Shown piece by piece: positions 57,901-64,000 of a stretch of DNA of 64,000 nt. How positions within the stretch are numbered: position 1 is the first letter of the stretch; the number at the start of each line of letters is the position of its first letter. Location of the stretch: contig JAJSPD010000012.1 in the NCBI GenBank assembly GCA_021307315.1, positions 1 through 64,000 of the forward strand, in the 5' to 3' direction. Under the pieces are notes generated by a model. That model was not told where the DNA came from and did not search any database. It was given only the letters and a program-made list of their open reading frames with translations. The position numbers and the translations under genes were made by a program. This DNA is from Bisporella sp. PMI_857. Its lineage: Eukaryota > Ascomycota > Leotiomycetes > Helotiales > Helotiaceae.

Positions 57901-58704
57901 TGGCTGTCGCGCGCACCGCATATGCCCTTTCTCCATAGTCATTCGGATGCTGAGGTAGCTGGTTGAGGTATCTGCTCGAACTTCCGTTATTGTTATGTTA
58001 TACCATCCAATACCCTATGTTACCAAAAGTACGGATCCGCCACCACTCTTCTTTCAAGTGCATCTATCTCATCGTGGCTTTTTTGTTTCTATGCTGTTGC
58101 GGAGATCACGGACAATCCTTAGTATCTCTTATTATCGATACTTACTAACCTACCTACCTACTACCGTACCTCATATCTTCCTTCTTGTTCTCATACCCGA
58201 TTGCCGTGCCTTCCATTTCCATCCATCCATACATCCACCGCATGTATCTCGGGTCGAAGTGCCTTTCCCGCCTCAACCTACCTTCCCCCTCCTTCTAGCA
58301 GTCCTCTCTGTTCTTCATTCTCGATCCTTCCATTTCCTCCTCCACCACCACTCAGTCCCACACTCCGCCGCATTCTGCCTTTTTAGTCTTTCGTCCTTCA
58401 TCCTTCGTCTCTAGACATTCATCCAATCCGCGTCTCCATCCTGACCTTCACCGTCTTCGATCGCTCAACAACCTGGAACGTATCTCTCGTCTTATCACAC
58501 CCTCTCCTCTGCAGATTAGATAACACCCGGGGATCTGCCACACTCTCATCTCCTACTAAAGCCGCGACGTAACGTGTTGGGGATATGGACCTCTGCTCTT
58601 CTCGCGTCCTTTCACGCATATAACGATACGGGCTTCCTGCTGGAGGTGCCAACGTATATTCTCCATTTATTCGTACATATCTTCTTGTGTATAACACCTT
58701 CAGC
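54984..58704. other. 3.7-kb gene-poor region between HOM3 and the purine permease
   Basis: No confident gene. Two minus-strand frames read somewhat like protein: 55629-55832 (contains RFSLVVAQALEQPGEINGG and FGRVDELFKIEWTKLYTRDQ) and, just upstream near 55935-55990, a basic segment (LRALYFYRSKAYNKRKEKG). They could be remnants of one broken gene. A 64-codon minus frame at 56920-57114 is also open. Bases 58150-58700 are pyrimidine-rich leader DNA of the permease. Confidence 0.4.
55629..55832 (-). pseudogene. Possible broken minus-strand coding remnant
   Basis: A 67-codon ATG-started frame ends with FGRVDELFKIEWTKLYTRDQ and has non-random, protein-like composition. The neighbouring basic segment at about 55935-55990 lies on the same strand. 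No splice pattern joining them into a complete protein is evident and I recognise no family, so this may be a decayed gene or chance. Confidence 0.2.
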
Positions 58705-60658
58705 ATGGGCTGGGTATGTCTTGCTATAGATCTTTCAGCTGACCCTCTCTAACCCTAACTACTAGGTCGAGAAAACTAATATGGCTGTCGCCAAAAGCGT
58801 GGTTGGACACCGCTTCCGGTTGGACTTTTCAGGTCATAGATTTGAAAGAAAAGGATCTAGATTCTTGACAGAGGTTCGCGCGGGTCTGGCCACTTTTTTT
58901 GCCATGGCCTATATCATCTCGGTCAATGCTTCAATCGTAAGAGGTAACGACCTCTTACCTTATGTTATATTGGCTGCTGACTCGCTCTCAGACACAGGCG
59001 GAACTTGTAAATGCCTCTCCTCTCCAGGTTGGGATAATGACCGGCATTGTTTTAATAAGGGAAATCCGTCCTATGCAGACTACCAGCTATGCAAACAAGA
59101 AATCAATCGCGATATGGTAACTTCTACAGCTGCTGTAGCAGCCCTGGCCAGTTTCTGCATGGGGCTTTTTGCAAATATGCCAGTTGCGTTAGCCCCTGGG
59201 ATGGGCCTCAATGCATACTTCGCATACCAGGTTGTCGGCGAAAATGGAAAAGGCCCTGTGAAATACGAGCTTGCACTGACCGCTGTCTTCATTGAAGGAC
59301 TGGTTTTTGTCATCCTATCGGTATTTGGACTCAGACAGTGGCTTGCACGGGCAATACCATCGAGTTTGAAGATTGCAAGCGGTGCTGGAATTGGCCTCTA
59401 TCTCGCGCTCATCGGCTTGACCTATAATGCAGGAATCGGTGCAATTACGGGGGAAGTTTTGGTCAGCGCCCCAGTCAAATTGGCTGGTTGTACGCACAGT
59501 CATAGAGATCCATCGACTGGTATCTGCAAAAGCGGAGCGATGCGAAATCCAACTATGTGGATTGGAATCATCTGTGGCGGTGTAACTACGGCCTTTCTTA
59601 TGATGTACCGGGTGAAAGGCGCGGTAATAGCTGGGATTCTGCTCGTTTCTCTCACATCTTGGCCTAGGAGTACTTCTGTGACCTATTTCGAGCATGATGA
59701 AATTGGGGATAACAGATTTGACTTCTTCAAAAAGGTCATCACTTTCCATCCCATAGGCAAGGTACTTCTTGCCCAAGATTGGAACATCACAGGCGAACAC
59801 GCCGGACAATTTGCTCTTGCTCTGGTGACATTCCTCTATGTCGATATTCTGGACGCAACAGGAACTTTGTATTCTATGGCTCGGTACTGTGGTGCTATTG
59901 ATGAAGACACACAAGATTTTGAGGGTAGCGCGGTAGCATACTTGGTGGATGCCTTTGCAATTACTATCGGCTCACTTTTTGGCTCCCCTCCTGTAACCGC
60001 ATTCGTTGAATCAGGGGCAGGCATCTCCGAAGGCGGAGCTACTGGCATCACCTCATGTGTGACCGGATTATGCTTCTTCATCTCAATCTTCTTCGCTCCC
60101 ATTTTCGCATCTATACCGCCTTGGGCTACAGGTTGCACATTGATACTCGTTGGTGCAATGATGGCAAGGGCTTGTACTGATATCAACTGGCGATACATTG
60201 GAGACTCAGTTCCAGCCTTCCTTACACTTGCCATGATGCCATTCACATATTCCATTGCCTATGGTTTGATCGCGGGCATAGTATCGTACGCAATCCTCAA
60301 CACAGGGGCATGGATCGTGGCATGGGCCTCATCAGGCAGGGTAATGCCACATGACTTTGAGCAGAAGGACTACTGGACATACAAAGTCCAAGGGGGATTG
60401 CTGCCTGACTGGTTGAAGAGACTGGCGAAAGGAAAACGGGACTTCTGGCATGACTGGGATTTTGATGCTGAAGAATCCAGCCGAGATTCCTACGCAATGT
60501 CAAAAAACAATAGGGGAAGTGGAATGAGCACAGATAATGCTGGTACTCCTATGCAAGTAGTCGTTACTGCTGATTGGGAAATGACCAGCATCGCGGTGAC
60601 AGAGGGACTGCACACAGACGGGGATGATTCTAGAGGTGTTGGTCCTTCGCAAAGATGA
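58705..60658 (+). CDS. AzgA-type purine (adenine/guanine/hypoxanthine) permease
   Basis: Proton-coupled purine transporter of the AzgA branch of the NAT/NCS2-like superfamily, plasma membrane. Exons 58705-58713 and 58766-60658 give 633 aa (MGW then VEKTNMAVAKS...). The second exon alone also opens with an ATG at 58781, so a 619-residue product is possible. Family blocks: FLTEVRAGLATFFAMAYIIS, ANMPVALAPGMGLNAYFAY, FLYVDILDATGTLYSMARY, and the substrate-site region FGSPPVTAFVESGAGISEGG. About 12-14 hydrophobic segments are visible. An extracellular-loop Cys cluster (GTCKCLSSPGWDNDRHC) is typical of fungal AzgA. The tail is hydrophilic. In Aspergillus such genes respond to purines and nitrogen supply; I could not identify the control sites here. 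Confidence 0.95.
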
Positions 60659-61029
60659 AATTGTTAACTGGAGCCGGAAGAAAACCATTCCCTATTTGCT
60701 CACAATTTGGACGGAGCACAGAAGACATACTGGCACATTGGCATATCTAGACGAAGGGATGATGATGAATAAAAGCAATAGCTGTAATTATATAATAGAA
60801 TGCATTTACTTCATGAGATGATAAACGAGACCATGGACCGTGAACATATAACTTGTTATGAATCATAATAGTTTGCCTAAAACGGAAAAGGGGTATTGAC
60901 GGTTGCAAGGCGGCACTTCAGCCTGAACGGAACTTGCCTAAAGATAAACCGTCTCCACTTCAAGGCGCTCAAGATTGAAAAGTCCAAGACGGAACACTTC
61001 TTGATATCAACCAACCAACCGACGTCAAG
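60659..61029. other. Permease 3' region and KIN17 promoter
   Basis: About 370 bp without a gene. Confidence 0.5.
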
Positions 61030-62040
61030 ATGCCTCGAGCAGAGTTAGGATCGACGAAACAACTCAATAACAAGCTCAAGTCTAAAGGGCTCCAGCGATT
61101 GCGATGGTACTGCCAGGTCTGCGAGCGGCAAATGCGCGATGAGAACGGCTTCAAGATGCATGTTCAATCTGAGTCGCATACGCGAAAGATCCTTATAGTC
61201 GGCGAAGATCCAAAGAAATATCTTGAGGATTACAGTAACCAGTTCAAGCGCGATTTCCTCCAACTCCTGAAGACGAGTCACGGCGAAAAGAGGACGCACT
61301 TGAACCACTTCTATCAGGAGTATATTTCAAATAAGGAGCATGTGCATATGAATGCGACGAAATGGCCGAGTTTGACGGAATTTGCAAAATATCTTGGTAG
61401 GGAGGGTATTTGTAGGGTAGAGGAGGATGAGAAGGGCTTGTTTGTAAGCTGGATTGATAATAGTCCGGAGGCGTTGCGGAGGCAGGATGCCGTCAGAAGG
61501 AAGGAGAGGCAGGATAGAGGAGATGAGGAGAGAGAGCAGGCCAGCATCAGAGAGCAGATTAGGAGAGCCAAAGAGGATGCTGAGGCGAGAGGAGTGGACT
61601 ATGATGACACTGAGGGAGAACTGAAGCGCGAGGAGGGAGAAAAAATCAAGCTGAGCTTTGGGGCGAAGTCTGCGGCTACAAATGTTGAAACGCCTCGTAA
61701 TTCTGTCCAAGGATCCGAGCAGAAGGTCGATACTATAGATTCTACGGTGACAAGTATCGAGAAGTCGGGCGATCAAGCCGAGAAGCTAACTGAAGGCTCT
61801 GCGCAAGCCCCTGCGCCAAAGATATCCATGAAAATGGGATTCTCCAGCAAACAGAACGTCTTTGCAACCGCCAAGAAGAACCCATTAGGTGGGAAAAAGA
61901 AGGCATCTGTCATCGAGCAACCTAAGGTCATATCGCAAGCAGAGCTCATAATGAAACAAGAAATAGAAGAACGAGAACGGAAAAGGAGTAGAGGTGCACA
62001 AGGATTTCAAGGACCACCGCAAAAGAAGCAGAGATTTTGA
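61030..62040 (+). CDS. Kin17/Rts2-type zinc-finger nucleic-acid-binding protein
   Basis: Nuclear DNA/RNA-binding protein associated with replication, DNA-damage response and the spliceosome. Single exon, 336 aa. N-terminal C2H2 zinc finger: WYCQVCERQMRDENGFKMHV with Cys28, Cys31, His44 and His50. It is followed by the conserved Kin17 winged-helix domain (about 52-160; KRDFLQLLKTSHGEKRTHLN and KWPSLTEFAKYLGREGICRV). A long charged helix (RRKERQDRGDEEREQASIRE) leads to a Lys/Ser-rich tail. The C-terminal KOW domain of animal Kin17 is absent, as usual in fungi. The ATG at 61030 gives the invariant MPRAELGSTK-type start. Confidence 0.95.
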   Translation: MPRAELGSTKQLNNKLKSKGLQRLRWYCQVCERQMRDENGFKMHVQSESHTRKILIVGEDPKKYLEDYSNQFKRDFLQLLKTSHGEKRTHLNHFYQEYISNKEHVHMNATKWPSLTEFAKYLGREGICRVEEDEKGLFVSWIDNSPEALRRQDAVRRKERQDRGDEEREQASIREQIRRAKEDAEARGVDYDDTEGELKREEGEKIKLSFGAKSAATNVETPRNSVQGSEQKVDTIDSTVTSIEKSGDQAEKLTEGSAQAPAPKISMKMGFSSKQNVFATAKKNPLGGKKKASVIEQPKVISQAELIMKQEIEERERKRSRGAQGFQGPPQKKQRF

Positions 62041-62266
62041 AATAACTTATTATTTGTATCAGCTTCAGGAAGGCGTTTGGAAGGAGGGCATAGTAGAGCA
62101 AGAGGGGTTGGGCGTTCATTGATACCATTTGCTTTTAGGTCATAGTGAAATGCAAGCTAGACCACCTTAAAACTCCTGAACTCCATCCTTCCCTGTCATC
62201 CGAATGCTGGCTGCAAATATTCTTCTTTTCTACAACTCCCTAGTCCATCACCCCTCCTATTACCAC

Positions 62267-62693
62267 TTAATCTGCTTCTGTCGCACTTCCATCGCGCCTA
62301 TTCACGCTATTAGCACCTTCCCACCCAGCTGCCATCGTAATGAGCTACTTACGGAATATATCTTAACCCAGCTCCCTCTTCCATAGCAATCACCACCTCA
62401 TCCGGCAGCTGGCCACTAACCTTCGTCGCATAAACCCCCCTCACATACCCATCCAAGCGCTGCCACTTCGCCACCCAACTCTTAGTCGGATCCGACAGCG
62501 TAATCAGGCCCTCGAAGACCTGGGATGTGCAGTCCATGATAGCGTCCATGTTGCCGCGCAAGGAAAGGAAGGCCTCGCAGTTGGGACAGCCCCGAGAAAT
62601 GAACTTGTTTTGCGTTTGCACGATTGAGCAGACCATGCAGGCGCGTAAATTACGGTGCTGGCCGGTCGGCACGAAGTTATCGGAGACAGACAT
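62267..62693 (-). CDS. Transcription elongation factor Spt4
   Basis: Spt4 pairs with Spt5 (DSIF) to keep RNA polymerase II processive. Exons 62353-62693 and 62267-62297 give 123 aa. A four-Cys zinc ribbon sits at Cys19, Cys22, Cys36 and Cys39 (ACMVCSIVQ...GCPNCEAFL). It is followed by the Spt5-binding segment [20 protein letters not shown]. The unspliced frame stops right after GLRYIP; the GTAAGT donor and TGCTAAT...ATAG acceptor add RDGSATEAD, restoring the family's charged C-terminus. The ATG is 252 bp from the divergent POP8-like gene. Confidence 0.95.
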
Positions 62694-62945
62694 CTTTTCG
62701 TTTTCGTGGGAGCCAATACGTGGACGCCGGATGGTTTCTTGTAAGGTAGGAGGATTTGGCCGGGACTTTCAAAGGTCTTTGTGTATCCTTGTTCGCAAGG
62801 CTGAGTTGAAGTGTTTGAAGACCCACTAAAGCTTTAAGCTTAAATTCAAGGCTGGGAAATGCGATTCTGACGCCGCCCGAATTTTACTTATTTTCGGACA
62901 CTGGTTGAAAGCCTTGGAGGTAAATCCTGGTCTAGAGAAACATTA
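62694..62945. promoter_or_regulatory. Shared divergent promoter SPT4 / POP8-like gene
   Basis: 252 bp between the two ATGs, so they probably share regulatory DNA. No individual site is recognised. Confidence 0.45.
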
Positions 62946-63386
62946 ATGATGGCCGAAGATAGCGTAGACAGTGTCATAGCCAATATATCAGGGCAAAAAC
63001 GCAAAAAGCAAAACACTCAAAAAGGCTACGAAATCATCTCCAAAACCTTAAAAACTCCTCCTTTCTCATATGCCTGTCTAGAACTTGTCACGGATCCTTC
63101 GGCTGACGACACTGTCCTAGACGAGATCACGGTGCGGTCTCATGTCATATCTGCTCTTACCCAGTTCCTGGGTCTCACAGGGGCCGCTATCTCGATTGAT
63201 ATTCTAAAGGTAGAAGGGAAGGAGACCTGGATCCGTGTGCCACGTGAGGATCTCAGTCCTTTTCTTGCTGCTGTAGGGGGTTGGGTGGGAGGTGATGGAA
63301 CTGTGGGATGGAAGGTCAAGGCTAATGGGAACTGGCTTAGCTCTCTGGTTGGGAATAGCGGGCTTGAGAAGATATGGAATGATTGA
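62946..63386 (+). CDS. Ribonuclease P/MRP subunit Pop8-like protein
   Basis: Single exon of 146 aa (or 145 from the second ATG). A short basic head (GQKRKKQNTQKG) precedes a compact alpha/beta domain with the order typical of Pop8-like proteins: PPFSYACLELV, then ITVRSHVISALTQFLGLTGAA, ISIDILKVEGKETWIRVPRED and a Gly/Trp-rich end (AAVGGWVGGDGTVGWKV). Pop8 is a small protein subunit of nuclear RNase P and RNase MRP, which process tRNA 5' ends and rRNA. The assignment rests on this pattern, not on a catalytic motif, so it is moderate. Confidence 0.65.
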   Translation: MMAEDSVDSVIANISGQKRKKQNTQKGYEIISKTLKTPPFSYACLELVTDPSADDTVLDEITVRSHVISALTQFLGLTGAAISIDILKVEGKETWIRVPREDLSPFLAAVGGWVGGDGTVGWKVKANGNWLSSLVGNSGLEKIWND

Positions 63387-63742
63387 GAATCAGCAATCGA
63401 ATTCGGACTAAAGGGACATGAAGGCCACCAACTATGAAGGTGTACTCAAAGATAATAAGGGAGAGAGAACATCCTGTAATATATTTCCGTTCTCGCAAAT
63501 TTCTGACTTAATTTTGACCAATTGGTTAAGCCGGTTACCAGAGATCATATGCCTGCAAATGCATCAGCACGACCATACCATCATGCCACTTCTATTTTAC
63601 AAGGGCCCGTTTATTGGCTAATTTTTGCAATCCCATCAAAACGCCCGCTTTATAAAACCCACCCAGAACTCTCTTGAAAGATGCTGAAAGATCCAAATGA
63701 ATATCTCCCAAGATGCTGTGAAGGGCAACAAACGCCTACAGA
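63387..63742. other. Convergent 3' region POP8-like / PPT1
   Basis: About 360 bp. A small open frame (63418-63621) has no protein character. Confidence 0.45.
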
Positions 63743-64000
63743 TTATATCATGCCCATCAAACCGCCATTTGAAGCATACGCCTGAACATGTTAGTTATAG
63801 ACAAGGAGGAGGCAGCGATTATTAAAACTTACCATGGGTTTGATCGGAGGATGTGGCACTGCATCGAACTTGTGGAACTCCAGCTTATAATCAGATCCGA
63901 TATTGATGTAAGCACCTTTGTTCTCTGTGCTATCACAGTATTTAGGCGCGGAGAATACTAGCGAGGTATTAGCAGGCTGTGAGCTAAGAATGATGGGTAG
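63743..64000 (-). CDS. Protein phosphatase PPT1/PP5, C-terminal end (partial)
   Basis: Only the last two coding exons are present: 63833-63957 and 63743-63781. An intron then runs off the window edge (acceptor TAG at 63958-63960, branch GCTAAT). The text FSAPKYCDSTENKGAYI, LEFHKFDAVPHPPIKPM and a final AYASNGG segment match the end of the PPP-family catalytic domain of PPT1/PP5-type Ser/Thr phosphatases, which carry N-terminal TPR repeats and bind Hsp90. The usual FSAPNYCD reads FSAPKYCD here (Asn to Lys, codon AAA), which is unusual. The catalytic metal-binding residues and the TPR part lie outside the window. Confidence 0.88.

Noticed and set aside
1..64000. A biosynthetic gene cluster, defence island or other new multi-gene system
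   Set aside because: All confident genes are dispersed housekeeping or signalling genes with no shared pathway; no polyketide, peptide synthetase, CRISPR or island-like signature is present.

Overview
The window is nuclear DNA of a filamentous ascomycete (Pezizomycotina). Nearly every gene carries short introns (about 50-70 nt) with GTAAGT-like donors, CTAAC-like branch points and YAG acceptors, and the proteins read like filamentous-ascomycete orthologues. A Leotiomycetes-like affiliation is my guess from protein flavour only. The first 5.3 kb is a very AT-rich block with stops mostly of the TAA/TAG type, as expected of RIP (repeat-induced point mutation). From about 5.5 kb to the end the sequence is ordinary, gene-bearing euchromatin.

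Layout. 1-5330: decayed mobile DNA, including a 4.6-kb stretch bounded by similar inverted termini (764-809 / 5282-5328), a nested 0.7-kb element with perfect 55-bp inverted repeats (2113-2825), a fold-back (3901-4047) and a stop-riddled ORF remnant. Then, in order: SEC8 exocyst subunit (+), SMI1/KNR4 (+), VPS68 (+), GPI13 (+), a 6-phosphofructo-2-kinase with a destroyed phosphatase motif (-), a doubtful small gene (+), TOM40 (+), BUD31 (-), complex I NDUFA6-type LYR subunit (+), RPC19 (-), an unknown disordered fungal protein (+), a SAT4/HAL4-type kinase (-), a forkhead factor (-), MID1 calcium channel subunit (-), YOP1 (-), an RFX factor (+), aspartokinase HOM3 (+), an AzgA-type purine permease (+), KIN17 (+), SPT4 (-), a POP8-like RNase P/MRP subunit (+), and the 3' end of a PPT1/PP5 phosphatase (-).

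Functional theme. These are single-copy housekeeping and signalling genes (secretion and cell wall, ER and mitochondrial membranes, RNA polymerases and splicing, amino-acid synthesis, ion signalling), not a cluster. Close divergent pairs (BUD31/NDUFA6, 260 bp; SPT4/POP8, 252 bp) probably share promoters. Long gene-free stretches of 2.6-4.2 kb flank the regulatory genes (unknown protein at 30.2 kb, kinase, forkhead factor, purine permease).

I worked out exon boundaries by joining reading frames at plausible splice sites and checking that conserved protein sequence is restored. They are predictions from genomic sequence. I found no biosynthetic cluster, CRISPR, rRNA, tRNA or other clearly new multi-gene system. 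The most notable items are the transposon ending about 170 bp from SEC8, a GC-AG intron in SEC8, the phosphatase-dead PFK-2, the fold-back elements, and an MCB-type palindrome upstream of the forkhead gene.
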